Source of the DNA: Zeus faber
Lineage: Eukaryota > Chordata > Actinopteri > Zeiformes > Zeidae
Direction of reading: 5' to 3'
Assembly: GCA_960531495.1 (NCBI GenBank)
Contig: OY482851.1
Coordinates: 18,761,636 to 18,825,635 of the forward strand
DNA: 64,000 bases
Positions 50,876 through 62,989 of the stretch are shown here, piece after piece. The notes under the pieces are model-generated. The model was not told the DNA's origin and made no database searches. It saw only the letters and a program-made list of their open reading frames with translations. The position numbers and the translations under genes are program-made. How positions within the stretch are numbered: position 1 is the first letter of the stretch; each line of letters starts with the position of its first letter.

Positions 50876-53400
50876 CTGGCAGATCTTCTGTTCTCGGGGA
50901 GGATGGAGGAGGACACGCGCTCCACCGTCTCCCGCCTCGGCGCGGGAGGAGGGACGGGGGGAGTTGCAGCGGGACAAATTAAAGCCGCCGCGCACGTTGG
51001 ACGGAGGGAAAACAAACGCCGAGCTAATTCCATTGATTAAAAAGAAAGTGAGGCGGTGGTTTGATTAAGAGGTCGGTCTTCGCGCAATCGGTGTTGTGAT
51101 ACCCGGCGAGATGATAACACATGGACGCTCGCAGGAGGAATTACATTTGTGTTACTTGCGGTTATTGAGCTGCTAATGTTTCAGGGAGCTTTGATGATCA
51201 ATTGGACTCACCTAATTTATAGTAATCAAGAATTTTTAAGTAGGATTAAAAAACTATTTAAAATTGAAGGAGAGAAGACTTGATAGTAAATACGATCTAT
51301 GAAAACACTGAGCTTGTATCTACATTGTAACATCGTAATGTATAATTATTATTGTAAGGACGCCATTTAAGTCGAATGTAAGACTGAGCTATTTCATTGT
51401 ATCGAATTTTCACATCAAAATACATCCAATAATCTATTCTCAACACAGCAAAGTAACATCTTCACCTCGACGTTAATGAGCTCCCTCAAAGTTACCCACT
51501 TCACGGGGCTGCTCTCCCCACGCTGTATTTCCATGACAGCAAAACTCTCTGCTTGAAGACGAGTTTTAAAACACGCCCTCTTGATCCCTGATCAACGATG
51601 ACTTATATTACTTGGTCAGAAAATCGAATAAAAACCACCGAATGGCAAATTCTGACACTGCACATAATTATAAGAACCGCCAGGCATTTCACCACTGCAT
51701 TCCCTTTTACACCAGCAACATTGTCCCCCTCACTGGTCCTGTGTTTGGGGGTTAATTATCAGGGTGTTGCAGTGGCAGGAACCACATGATTATCTCTGCA
51801 AAAAGAACACCGGCTGTGAAAAGCAGCAGCCTGGGAAAAGATAACAGGAATCCCTTTACAGCTAGTTAAAAACCTTGTTCAAAACGGTGTTCAGAACCAT
51901 TTCGCAAATCAATTTGCACATCACAAATAAAATCATGTTCCAAAACCACTGTTTCCTGACAGATATTTCTCAGGTGCCAAGGCGTGATTAGGCAGGGAGA
52001 GTCTGTTTTGCTACAGGAATGGTCGTGTCTCTAATTTGAGAAAACATGCCTGCCTACCGACGTACCTGCACACCAAATTTCTAATCTGACCGATCTGATT
52101 AACCACATAAAACATAGGATCTTCAACTTTGGTTGTGTCATTATCGCCTATGATCAGGGACAGTTTATTTTGCATGAATACACGTTTCAGCGAGTTCCAA
52201 GCTCTGGCGGCTGGAAGGAACAGCATCGAAGAAGGTTCGGTTCAGAAGAGGAAAAAAACAAAAAAAACAAAAAGAGCGAGTGAAGCACAAAGCATCGTGA
52301 AACTTGCTTTCTTTCATGGTGAATCATGTGAGTTTTTGGTGCATGGGAAGACACACTCCCCGGGTTGAACTCAAACTCCCGAGTCACACTCGCAGCGCGG
52401 TGCTTTGTCTAATCTTCCGTACGGAGCTAAAACATGACAGGGGAGGCTCAGAGAACTCAAAGACCATATTTCATGCCTCCTGTTTTCCTTTTGTTATCTT
52501 TTTCCTGGTGGAGCTCGCAGGAGAGCACAAAAGAGTTTCAAACTTAGTTTGCTGAGATGAGAGAAAGAGACCATAAGAGACCCACCACCAATAACAACAA
52601 CAACAAAATTCAACGACCATCTAAAATGTGGTAAAAACTGTTACGCTGAGACGATTCATTTCCTATGGAAATATTTGGGAGATATTGAGAAGAATGGAGA
52701 CTTGAGAATGAGATGAAAAAAATAGAAAATGTTTGCTCTACCTTTAGTTCTGAAAAGATGTTACCAAAATGGCATAATATAAATAATAATATGGTAACTT
52801 ATCTTGAATCTTGAATCTTATTTGGTCTCTGATTATATTTTAGCATTTGCCTACGCTTCCAAATCCGATTATTCATGTGTATGATGCAGCTACACACTAT
52901 AAATGCATCTAATTAGGACCAAATCAATTATATAAAGTTAACTTAGAGTTATGAGGATTGATTTAGCTTTGGTGTTATAATCGCATAAGCACAACATACC
53001 TTTAAACAATACATTACAAAAAAACGATCACAGTCCTCTTCGGCATTGCAGCATTTTCAGTTTTGTTTTTAATCCCGATTGTTCTGTTTGACATTAAAAT
53101 TGTGAAGTAAGTCTGTTTATCATGATGTTGACATTTAAAATATTACAGTCAACATTAAAATATATGAAGTGGGCCTGAAAACGGCTTGTCTCATTAAAAT
53201 AAAAGTAAAATAAAGGAAAATGAGAATTCTACAGTAGAAGAGCCTGAGAAGCATGTTCCATAATAAAAGCACCGTAATAGGACAAAAGCCCAATTCTCTT
53301 GGGATGGTCATCAAAATGCATACATTTGTTTGTTACTATTTTTTCCCATGATTTAAAATGATTATGACTATGATTATTGTTATTAATGTTATTAATGTTA

Positions 53401-53401
53401 T

Positions 53402-53443
<42 letters not shown>

Positions 53444-53444
53444 G
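53401..53444. repeat. (TAG)n microsatellite
   Basis: About 14 TAG units, flanked by imperfect ATT repeats. Confidence 0.93.
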
Positions 53445-54190
53445 ATTAGTATTATTATTATTTATGGTTGCTGTTGTTTTCCAATAAGAATTGTATGCTT
53501 TTAAAACAAAGGCAGGTGAGGCAAAATAAATGAATTCCATTTTTTTGGTTGTACTTAAGTGAGTATTATCTAAATGTCATGTTATTCCATGATGTTCAGT
53601 ATGATAGGTGTGTCTTGGATTGCAGGCCCACTCGTTGATTTCGATCAAATCTAAGTAAAATCATTTTGCCTCTTTAAGCAAAGAACAAAATACATTTAGA
53701 TTTTTTTTTTAACTAAGTGGAACATTTCTGCATAATTCCAAGTGTGCTCATTTCTTTGTCACGAACCCCATGACTCCCCCGCCGCTGGCACGCTCTTACA
53801 CGGAAACTCCATAGTGGACCCTGAGCTTTACACATTTCCAAGGGAGGTTCGGAAGCTGGGAAGCAGCTCCTGTCGCTCCGCTGCGTGGACATGTTAATGT
53901 GCATAATAATTAACTAATCATCCAACGCCAGCTGGAACACTCGGCTGCTCACTCTGACAGCTCCAGAGCATCGAGACGGATTCTGGTCAAGTCTCCCCTT
54001 GTGTGGATTTCATCCACGGCCAGGAGAGAACCGCTCTGGCTTTGATGCTGATCCAGAGACGGTGCGGTTCCTGGGTCTCCCTGATGTTTTGGTTGTTCCA
54101 TTCAAAAGTGTTTCGTTTTCCCTTTCACACAACTTGTTACGAATCACATGGTGCATCTAATTTCAGTCAAAAAGATAGAATTACCACATG

Positions 54191-54359
<169 letters not shown>

Positions 54360-55819
54360 AATTTGAATTCCCTACAGTGAAAGCCTATGTGGAGCCTGGA
54401 GAGGCAGCTGGAGGTCTGGGTTCTAACAGTGCTATTAGCTTGCTTAAAATAGCATCAACATGGAAGTTCCCGACTTGGATATTTGCTTTGTCTGAGGCTC
54501 GTGGGTAATTTGTCTCCATTATGCATTGACATAACATTTTAATAACCACAGGAAATGATGCAGCCAGCTCCCAGCAGCACAGTGGAGATGGAGGGGGAGC
54601 AGGTGGAGCCTGAGGACCATCAGGTAGGTTCTAACACTGGCTTACTAGTTACAATGGAGTCCACACATTGGGTTTGAAATAGGAATCAATTACTGGAAAG
54701 TATTCAAACCTTCCCCAGTTTTGTACATTAACACAAATAAGAAAAACCCTTCAAATGATAAAATCTGCTTCTCAGCTCAGCAGCACACAGTGGTTGTCTT
54801 GATGAAGTGGAATACTTAATTTGTCATTACCTCTGATTAATTCCATTACTCCATCAGGTAAAGTCATTCAGTGGTGTCACTTTCAATCAGTTATTCACCA
54901 TGGCAACCGGTGTGAAGAGGACACTAACTGCACTAAGTTTAACAAATGCATATAATTCAATTTCTACACATTAAATCATGAATCAATTACGGCAACGACG
55001 GCACAACGAAGGGAAGGAATGCAATGATACCCAGGACAGGTTTCTATTTGAACTGCTTTTCTCACTGCTCATTCCTCCAGTTCCAGAGTATCCCATATGA
55101 GCTTTTCCACAACCAAAAAACAAAATGTATTTTGCTCATTCGAGGTCAGTGTGGGGTTCCGTTTAAATGCTCGTCTTTAATATCAGAAGAAATCAAAGAC
55201 GGTTTTAGAGAACCGCCCACATTGCAATTCCATCCAAGCCATATCTTTCACAGTTTTCTTTATCTACTTTAAATCAAAGGGAGCAGATGACATTTGTCCT
55301 AAAAAATAATATATTGAAATACGTATATAGATATGAAATGTGACATATGCATATTAATAAAGCATATAATGACCCTGTTTTCATAGATATCTGATGTAAA
55401 TGTCAACCGAGTATAAGATCCAGTTGACTGTTCCGCAGGCAGATGGAGCAGAAGGCATTTAAAGGAATGTGCCATGGCCTTTTCTAGCAGACACTTCCAC
55501 TCATCAGTTACTGTAATGAAAACAAATCAATTGGTGACTGGCTTCAATTGGCGACTGTTATCTCTTGGAGGCCGCTCTGGCTGCCCGCAAAGATAACAGG
55601 GATGAAAAGCTCCAATAAGTCGAGGGAACGCAAAGTTTGTTTTGATGGCTGGCATGAAAGAAGCGGAGAGCAAATCCTGCGTGACTTTTGAGGCTGAGGC
55701 ATGATACGTCCCCATTGAAAGCGTTCTTCCACGCGCAGCCGGGAGTGTACCTGACTCATAACCTATTTTTAAACAACGATTCCATCCATCAACAGTTAAG
55801 TCGTGATAGCGCCGCCTAC

Positions 55820-56004
55820 CTGTAGCCACTGGGACTGGTCGCTGTGTCCGGCTGTCCAGGCGTTGACCTTGCCTTGCTTGTCCAGCCGGGCCTTGCCAGG
55901 CTCCCAGGTGAACATGTCCATGTTGAGCGTCCTGAAGATGCTGGACGCCGTGACCTGGTAGTCCTGGATGTGGCCTGACTTCATTCCCATGGGCTCAGAG
56001 CAAC
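55820..56004 (-). CDS. edil3: edil3 exon: start of the C2 discoidin domain
   Basis: It encodes the last two bases of a split glycine codon and 61 residues: [40 protein letters not shown] and [20 protein letters not shown] plus Q. The first Cys opens the C2 disulfide. [14 protein letters not shown] and [18 protein letters not shown] are diagnostic of EDIL3. Phase 1 at the acceptor, phase 0 at the donor (CAG|GTAGG). Length 185 bp, so skipping it would shift the frame. The acceptor AG (56006-56005) sits nine bases from a 118-bp (TG)n tract on the transcribed strand, with almost no ordinary pyrimidine tract. Confidence 0.97.
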
Positions 56005-56036
56005 CTGGCGCCAACACACACACACACACACGCGCG

Positions 56037-56132
<96 letters not shown>

Positions 56133-56792
56133 TGAAACACTATTAAAAAGTGGCTCTCACATTCTCAAATTAAGGCATTTTTGCGTGGCAAAAATGATTC
56201 TCACGAGGTACAAACCACGCAGGACTGTTGCAATCTATTAAAGGGGAATGCCAACCATTTCAGCATTAAAATGGCCAAAATGATAAACCCCCTGATGTGG
56301 TTCATCAAACTCCCAATAAGTCACAGCCAGGGAAGATGGAACTCCAATTAAGGACGTGTACATGCAGCCAGGGTGAATCTTCCCCCCACAGTATTGTGGA
56401 TGAGGGATGGAGAAAAAGCCACTTTGACAGTAAATCTAGGTGGTTTTTGATGTCATACGATTATATTTTCTGTTTTCAATTGCCTCGAAAAGATCAAAGT
56501 GTCAATTTCATATTCGGAATCGATATATATTTTTTTAATTCAAAAGATTTCGAATTTCCAATGGAATTAAGATTCTCCATTTATCTCCACGAGGCGATCT
56601 AGGGGGCGTGGCCAAAGAGTACATCACTGGTACGTCACAGCCAAGCCCTATGAATCGCCTGATTGCCCTTTTCTCAGCAGTTGATTCTGCTGTCGTTTTG
56701 GCCATTTTAATGCTGAAAATGGGGGCTAACACCTTTAGGTTAGGACAGAAAGCTTAACCCAGGAACAGTTCCTGCACCGAGTGGTGACCAAC
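56005..56792 (-). other. edil3 intron (788 bp)
   Basis: Donor ACAG|GTTGG (GT at 56792-56791), acceptor GCCAG at 56009-56005. Apart from the (TG)n array it shows nothing notable. ATTTTAATGCTGAAA and its reverse complement occur near 56263 and 56706, hinting at one further weak inverted repeat. Confidence 0.85.
56013..56130. repeat. (AC)n microsatellite abutting the edil3 acceptor
   Basis: CA array with GCGCGC interruption near 56031-56041. On the transcribed strand it is (TG)n and occupies the place of the polypyrimidine tract of the exon at 56004-55820. Confidence 0.97.
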
Positions 56793-56937
56793 CTGTGAGT
56801 TCACAGCCCAGAAGCTCCATGCGCAGGGTGCAGTGCCTCCTGCAGACTTGGGGGTAGATGCGAACGTACTGGGCTTCAATGGGCGGTGTGAAGGAGTTGG
56901 CCGAGGGAGCATTGTTATCCACGTTTCCTCTAAAAAT
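56793..56937 (-). CDS. edil3: edil3 exon: end of the C1 discoidin domain
   Basis: It encodes 48 residues plus the first base of a split glycine codon: [48 protein letters not shown]. The stretch [26 protein letters not shown] closely matches EDIL3 and closes the C1 disulfide (LLGC). The extra CRRHC pair is typical of EDIL3 C1. Phase 0 at the acceptor (AAACAG), phase 1 at the donor (ACAG|GTTGG). The pyrimidine tract before the acceptor is only moderate. Confidence 0.97.
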
Positions 56938-57221
56938 CTGTTTCAGGAGATGAAATAACAGTTGTAACAGACGTAGCGGACTATTGGGCACTAGTCTCTA
57001 GTGTCTACTCCACGCTCAGCAAATTGCTGTCATTCAAGGTCAATGAGCTAGAATTACTGGGAAAAATAGACAATTTCTCGCACCATTTGAGCCCGTAATT
57101 TATAAGCACACTGGTGTGTTTTAAATTAGTTGTCCAATTATATGGCTATACTTTCTGGAGTGTTTCAGCAAAATGACCTGAGATTGTCTCTCTGACTGAC
57201 TCTCCGATATGAGTGACTTTG

Positions 57222-57269
57222 CAGAGAGTGAGAGAGAGAGAGAAGGAGAGAGAGAGAGAGAGAGAGATA
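57222..57269. repeat. (GA)n microsatellite
   Basis: GA repeat with one AAGG interruption. Confidence 0.92.
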
Positions 57270-57807
57270 GGGGGAAGAGAACAAGTCAGTATGTTATTTT
57301 ATGAACTACAGCCAATAGGATCAAGTTGTTGGATGATAAAACGTTAGCAAAGGCAACAGTCTTTAAAGAACGGTACCAAAACATCACAGTTTGACAAATT
57401 TATAAGTACTGTATACGGCAAAGAAAAAGATGGAACAAGCCACATTCTGAGGAAATGTTGGGATTTATAATATAAAACTCAAATGCGATGGGAAAATATA
57501 GAAGTGTAAGTATATACACAGGTGAGCCAAGTGAAATGGTTAAGGTAGTACCTGCACTAAGTCATGGGAGAGCGAGAATGGTTTCACATTCATTGGAAAT
57601 AATATTACCAATATAGAGAGTATATATAAAGAAAAGGCCCATATAGAATTAGTGTTACTGTTGTTGCAGGATTTTTAGGCGATTTCCTTTGCACTTTCCC
57701 TATTATGTCCTTATGAATAAGGTCTCAGGTAATCATGACGTTCCTTGAAGGTTAGAGTATATTCCAGTATCAACAGTTAAACCCATAGCCACAAAACAGT
57801 GCACACA

Positions 57808-57809
57808 GA

Positions 57810-57849
<40 letters not shown>

Positions 57850-57857
57850 CACACACA
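57808..57857. repeat. (ACGC)n then (AC)n microsatellite
   Basis: About 10 CGCA units followed by a few CA units. Alternating purine-pyrimidine with CpG, so it is a Z-DNA candidate. Confidence 0.93.
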
Positions 57858-58245
57858 CCCAGACCACACACCTCACATCCCTGTGTATTGTGTTTATTTC
57901 GCTCTGTGACAGATAATCTAGACTCCAGAATTCCAGTGCATGGGCTTCGGCAGTTTGGTCATGTGGGGCTGGTTTTCGAGGACAGTGCTGTCAGATATGA
58001 TACAAAAGCTCGGTCGCCTCTTCGGCGGCCATTTATCCCCCCAAATAGTATTAAAAAAATCTATCTAAAAGTCATAAAGGTGGAGAGGGCAGAACGATGG
58101 GCCTGGTGTGTGCCGGCTAATTAAAAAGCCATCTCATCACGTCCTCCACGCTGCCCTTGACTGACTTCAGGATCTCCAGCCCCTACTTGTGTGCAGACAT
58201 GTGTGTGTTTGCATGTGTGTGCATGTGTGTGTGTGTGTGTCTCAC

Positions 58246-58401
58246 CATGTCCTCGTTAGTGCCCTTGACTTTGTATGTCTTCCAGGTCTTGCCGTCGTTG
58301 CTGGCGGCCACTTTGTAGGACTTGATGTACTCGGGGCTGCCGATGCGCTTGGCTCCCTGCGTGATGACGCCTGTCACTCTCATCCCCCTCTGCAGGTTGA
58401 T
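58246..58401 (-). CDS. edil3: edil3 exon: core of the C1 discoidin domain (first edil3 exon in the window)
   Basis: It encodes 52 residues: [75 protein letters not shown] is an almost exact EDIL3 C1 signature. Phase 0 on both sides. Acceptor CTCAG (58406-58402), donor ATG|GTGAG. Upstream exons (signal peptide, EGF repeats with RGD, first part of C1) were not found up to 64000 and are expected beyond it. The five exons together make the C-terminal 263 residues. Whether this is edil3a or edil3b cannot be told from this part. Confidence 0.97.
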
Positions 58402-58486
58402 CTGAGGGAGGGCAAAATACAAAAGCAACCAATTTCAGTAATGTCATTATTTGGAGAATTTGCCTAAATCATATTGGAAACCGGAT

Positions 58487-58618
58487 CTTGTGTTGCAGGA
58501 CCAAAATTGTCAGGCTGCACTAATTCATCAAATTCCTCAGTTCCAGTAGAATAGCAGCTGTGTTCTTTAAAACAAGCGTGGGACTCACACTAAAAGGTTG
58601 AGAAACACTGCTCAAAAT
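58487..58618 (-). repeat. Dispersed repeat family A, copy 4 with hAT-like end
   Basis: On the minus strand it begins GAGCAGTGTTTCTCAACC, a hAT-type terminal repeat, passes GGAACTGAGGAATTTGATGA and ends AATTTTGGTCCTGCAACACA. It is the only copy with both a clear left end and the shared right end without an insertion, so it gives the best idea of family size (about 130 bp). Confidence 0.65.
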
Positions 58619-58653
58619 GTTGCATGTGTGTGTTTTTTTAGTGCCTATACTGT

Positions 58654-58680
58654 ATGTGTGTGTGTGTGTGTGTGTGTGTC
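58654..58680. repeat. (TG)n microsatellite
   Basis: Short TG array, about 13 units. Confidence 0.9.
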
Positions 58681-59075
58681 TGTCTTTGTAAATTTTCTTC
58701 GTCTCGGGGATCAATTCTTTCTCCTTGTATTCCTTCTGTCACAGCCATCCGTCTTGTTCAAAATGTCTGTGATCAAACTGAGCATTTAATCAATCCCTGG
58801 TGCTCCAGACCCAGTCTGTCAGACCCTTTGTGCTGTGTGCCAATACGCTGCCAATGCAAAGTGGCTGCTGGTACCAGGGGGTGAGCAAGGGATGGTGAGG
58901 AAGGGAGGAAGATCCTGGATGCCAGGATAAATAGATCGATAGATCGATAATAACCTTTATTTGTATATCTACTTTCATACACGATATGTAACACGACCTG
59001 TAAGTGACAATTAAAGCAAAGCAAACAAGTAAAATGCATTGAGAAAGTAGAATGATAAAATAAATAAGATAATAA
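58681..59075. other. Upstream edil3 intron with a LINE/SINE-type tail
   Basis: At 58924-58990 the plus strand reads (GATC GATA)n, then AATAACCTTTATTTGTAT and CTTTCATACACGA. Read on the minus strand, this is the end form TGAAAG..ATACAAATAAAGGTTATT plus short tandem tail known from fish LINE and SINE 3' ends. No exon seen. Confidence 0.5.
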
Positions 59076-59079
59076 TAAC

Positions 59080-59122
<43 letters not shown>
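59076..59122. repeat. (AAT)n microsatellite
   Basis: About 15 AAT units. Confidence 0.93.
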
Positions 59123-59124
<2 letters not shown>

Positions 59125-59592
59125 GTACCAAGAATAAAAATAGAACAAAGAAAATGGAAATATCAAAATATACCAAAAAAACAATGAAAAAACCTAACAA
59201 GAGATGCAAGACTCGTGACTGATTGGTTCAGAGTGAACAACATTTTGAAATGATTCTGGAGTCCGTTCACAACTCAGTAACTGCATGTGTGTGTCATGCA
59301 TCCTCCCTGATCTCCCAGTATTTACAGTATATCTGGTCATTTCCCCACGCCATGTCACTGATCTCTATGTCATTTCAGATCCGCCCACTCCCTTTTGCTT
59401 TGCTGTCACCCCCTTACCTTCACCTGCAGCTCATTCCCTCGTTAGTCCCTTAGTATAAATATCCAGTCCACTAATAAGAGTCCACTTTCCTTTGTTCCCG
59501 GCCAGATTGTCTCTTGCATTATGCTGAGTTTTCACTCACTACTACTCATTTCCTGTACCTTCCATCCTAACCGCTGCCTGTTTTCCTGGACC

Positions 59593-59893
59593 CTGATTCT
59601 CTGCCTGATTCCCTGGACTCGGATTCTCTGCCTGATTCCCCGGGCTCGGATTCTCTGCCTGATTCCCTGGACTCGGATTCTCTGCCTGATTCCCCGGGCT
59701 CGGATTCTCTGCCTGATTCCCTGGACTCTGATTCTCTGCCTGATTCCCCGGACTCGGATTCTCTGCCTGATTCCCTGGACTCTGATTCTCTGCCTGATTC
59801 CCGGGACTCTGATTCTCTGCCTGATTCCCGGGACTCGGATTCTCTGCCTGATTCCCTAGACTCGGATTCTCTTCTTATTCCCTGATTCCCTGG
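59593..59893. repeat. 27-bp minisatellite, about 10 units
   Basis: The anchor TTCTCTGCCTGATTCC recurs exactly every 27 bases from 59597 to 59840, followed by decayed ends. Because 27 is divisible by three, open frames run through on both strands (plus: repeats of CLIPRTRIL type; minus: repeats of ESRESGRES type). There is no evidence that either is translated. Upstream lies a TATA-like AGTATAAATATCC (59451), which could belong to an old element, but no element was identified. Confidence 0.9.
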
Positions 59894-59919
59894 ACAGGGA
59901 CACATATGACACGATCAAA

Positions 59920-60080
59920 TGATTCTTGTGATAATTCCATTTACGACTTTGATCCGAGCCGACTCTTCTGACTCTCAGTAGACCAACCGAATCGATCAAA
60001 ATTTAACTAATATTTTCACTGAGTGACTCTTGAAGAACCGAATCTCCAAAAAGAGCCAAACTTTTTACAAAGCTATGAGA
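59920..60080 (-). repeat. Dispersed repeat family B, copy 3
   Basis: On the minus strand: AAAAAGTTTGGCTCTTTTTG, GAGATTCGGTTCTTCAAGAG, TCACTCAGTGAAAATATTAG, then AGAAGAGTCGGCTCGGATC and AAGAATCATTTGATCG. The best preserved of the three copies. Confidence 0.65.
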
Positions 60081-60610
60081 AGAAACAAGATGTACAATGC
60101 GTGTTGTAATGTGTGTTGCAATGTACACAAAGCAACCAGCGATGACAACCACGTCCCAAGGAGAGAAACAAAAGAGTCGTAGATCAGACGCTGACACGCC
60201 GTGTGAGGATTGACCCCAAAATACCACAATACCCGTAAGCCTTAGTTCAGAGGCCTGGAACATCATGGCAGCTCCCACAGAGACGCAAATGGAGAGCTGT
60301 TGACAGTTTATTTTTATTTATTTATTTGCTTTGCGATTGCCATTAGCCAACAAATGTCAACAATGTTTTTGTTCTTTCCAGCGACATCCAGCACGGGAGA
60401 CTTGGCTTTTAAAGTCAGCTCTGATTAGAGGCACAGGCAGGGAATAGCGTTTTATACAGATATATGACCCAAACATTATCTTTACCAGAACACTATAGAC
60501 ACACAAATAGTGTTTGGAGAGAAGATAAACAGTCTATCTCACACCAAAATGATATTACAGAACCTGCGAGATAAATTATAAAATGGAAGAGTAAAGTACA
60601 GAGAACATAA

Positions 60611-60645
<35 letters not shown>

Positions 60646-61039
60646 TGGAATATATCAGTGTAATGAAAGATTTTGGGAAGAATATTTATATTGTTATAAG
60701 CTCCACATGACGACCGGCACTCACTTGACTATGATGGAGAAAAGTCTGTTGCAACAATAGAGGGTGCTGGCTGCGTGACTGTGTGTGTGTGTGTGTTTGA
60801 TAATAATATATACTTTTCCCAGTGAGTGGCGGTGCACTTTGTTGAATATGAATACGAATATTGACAAAAAACGAATTGGCAAACGAGCAAAAGCAATTCC
60901 AGAAACATTAAAGTGTAAAAACATCTGAAATCATCATCCTTGATAAGGGTTATAATTAGAGAACATTTCCACTGCAGCAATTACGAAGGCTGTGTTCAAT
61001 TATACACAATGCTGTAGACACACCTACTGTACACCCACA
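60081..61039. other. Upstream edil3 intron, nothing recognised
   Basis: Contains (GA)n at about 60608-60645 and a short (TG)n at 60780-60797. No exon was seen. Confidence 0.4.
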
Positions 61040-61186
<147 letters not shown>

Positions 61187-61439
61187 TGGACAAAATAAAG
61201 GCGTTTAACCTTGAGTAACTAAATCTCAATTACGAATGCAGCTGCCATGGTTCAATCCTTTAGCCTGATCAAAAATTAGCGGTATCCCCAGTGCCAACCT
61301 CAAAAAAGAGGGTCTTTGATACATGTGTTTTTAAAGTAACATGAAAGCCAAACAACACTAGAGAGGTTCCAGAGAGGATTAATAGTCGGAGCCCAACTTG
61401 CTGCTAGATCATGAAAACGATTCAAACTATTCGATTTGT

Positions 61440-62235
61440 CAAGGGGAACAGCCCCAAAAATATGGACAAACTGCATCGGCAAAAAGGCTGAGCAGCCCCA
61501 AGTCCAAGTCAAACACTAAACAGAATAGCGGATGAACGCCAGATAAGTACAGCCTCAATAATGCCCACAACATTGAATCTGCACCTCTGTGACCCTGTCT
61601 CAAAAAAACAAAAATAAAAATGGTAGAACATTTTGCCATTTGTAAACTGCTTACTGTACATTTAAGGCCAATAGACAAAGTAATATGGTCTGATGAGTCA
61701 TCCATCTTTCACCCTATTCCCTTCATCTGTATTGGGTTTATTTTTGGAGTGAGACAAAGGACGCCTTCAACCCACAATGTCTATTAAGATGGCGGGAGAT
61801 CTGTAATGGAGGGGGGACTATCTCATGGGGGCCATTGTGTCCAATAATGTTTCTGCACGGTCCAAAAAACCGGCCAAGGACTATGAGGCCATTGCGCAGT
61901 GCAAACTCACGTTCCAATATTCCAGGATAATGCTCCCCCATACGCACGCTACGCACTGTAAATTCAAGATGCTGTCAACAGCCAACCGTGGCCACATCAA
62001 ATACTTGATCAGACCATGACTGGACCATAATGGGAAGTTCTTGAGCAAATAGTGCAAAGTATGTTTCCACGTCCTACTCCCTGAAAGGAACTGGAGGCTT
62101 TTCTTCTTTCAAGAATGGAAAGGTTGTGTAATATCCCACTACATACAGCTCAGAACCTCAATGACAGCATTCCAGGAAGGACTGCAGATGTTGTAAAACG
62201 TCCTACTCCGTCCTTACTCTTACATAAATGAAAGG
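61440..62235 (+). pseudogene. Tc1-like transposase remnant
   Basis: Frame pieces include KVIWSDESSIF (first catalytic Asp region, from about 61677), GRSVMEGGL (family: GGGSVMVWG), IFQDNAPPYA (second catalytic Asp region, about 61918-61947) and AQNLNDSIPGRTADVVKR (about 62149-62202, family: VQNLxxSIPRRxxAVxxA). This is the order of Tc1/mariner-type DDE transposases. Several stops and frame changes separate the pieces, the third acidic residue region is degraded, and the N-terminal DNA-binding part is barely recognisable, so it is a dead DNA transposon copy in edil3 intronic or upstream DNA. Confidence 0.75.
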
Positions 62236-62989
62236 CAAACCCAGCCCTTGTTAAATCCTTGATGTAAACACACTGCTTGGTGGTTCCTTTATGCCCACCC
62301 TCTGTACATGTACATGTATGTTCAATACTCATACTAAGTAACATGCCTGTTCCACTTGGACCTCTCTTCCAGTTGCCATGTCTCATTTTCACAAATGCAT
62401 TCATTCATTCATTCATTCATTCATTCACACAATTTCTTAACCTCTGGTCACAATTTTCTGACACCTCTGCCACTAATTGGGAATATTGCTACTCAAAGGC
62501 CACTGGCCAGATAATTGGGTTAATCCTTCACGCTTTTAATGACCGCCCAATGTGACATGGTGACACTGACACATTCATTTACCTTGCAGTAAATTATGAG
62601 CAGTAATTGGTGAAAATATCCGTTCTGTACAGACCTGCATCTATAAATCTCTGTGTCAGCTGCAGTAAATGGACTCTGCCTTTAAAAACCACATAAAACG
62701 CCCAAGAATCCGGCGCATGACAGTACCGCAGAGATGTTTATCAGATATATAAGGGAAATTTCGCACAAGTTGATGCAGGACCAATTAGGTGTGAAGGTGA
62801 GATATTTCTACTGTACCTAGTGCTAGAAATATAGTGAAAAAGAGACATTTTGCGTGATGACTATTAATCATTTTTAATTGCATTTCAATGTCACCTAGCG
62901 GCAGGCAGGGGGAGCGAAAAAAAAGGGTTGGTCATTGTTTAAGTATAAATATGCATATATCTAAGAAAGAATACATGTTGAAAAGATGT
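62236..62989. other. Upstream stretch with (ATTC)n
   Basis: (ATTC)n at 62397-62427. Nothing else recognised. Confidence 0.4.

Larger units (their letters stand above)
56938..58245 (-). other. edil3 intron (about 1.3 kb)
   Basis: Donor ATG|GTGAG (58245-58241), acceptor CAG (56940-56938). It contains (GA)n at 57222-57269, (ACGC)n at 57808-57857 and a (GT)n-rich run (58190-58240) right beside the donor. Confidence 0.85.
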
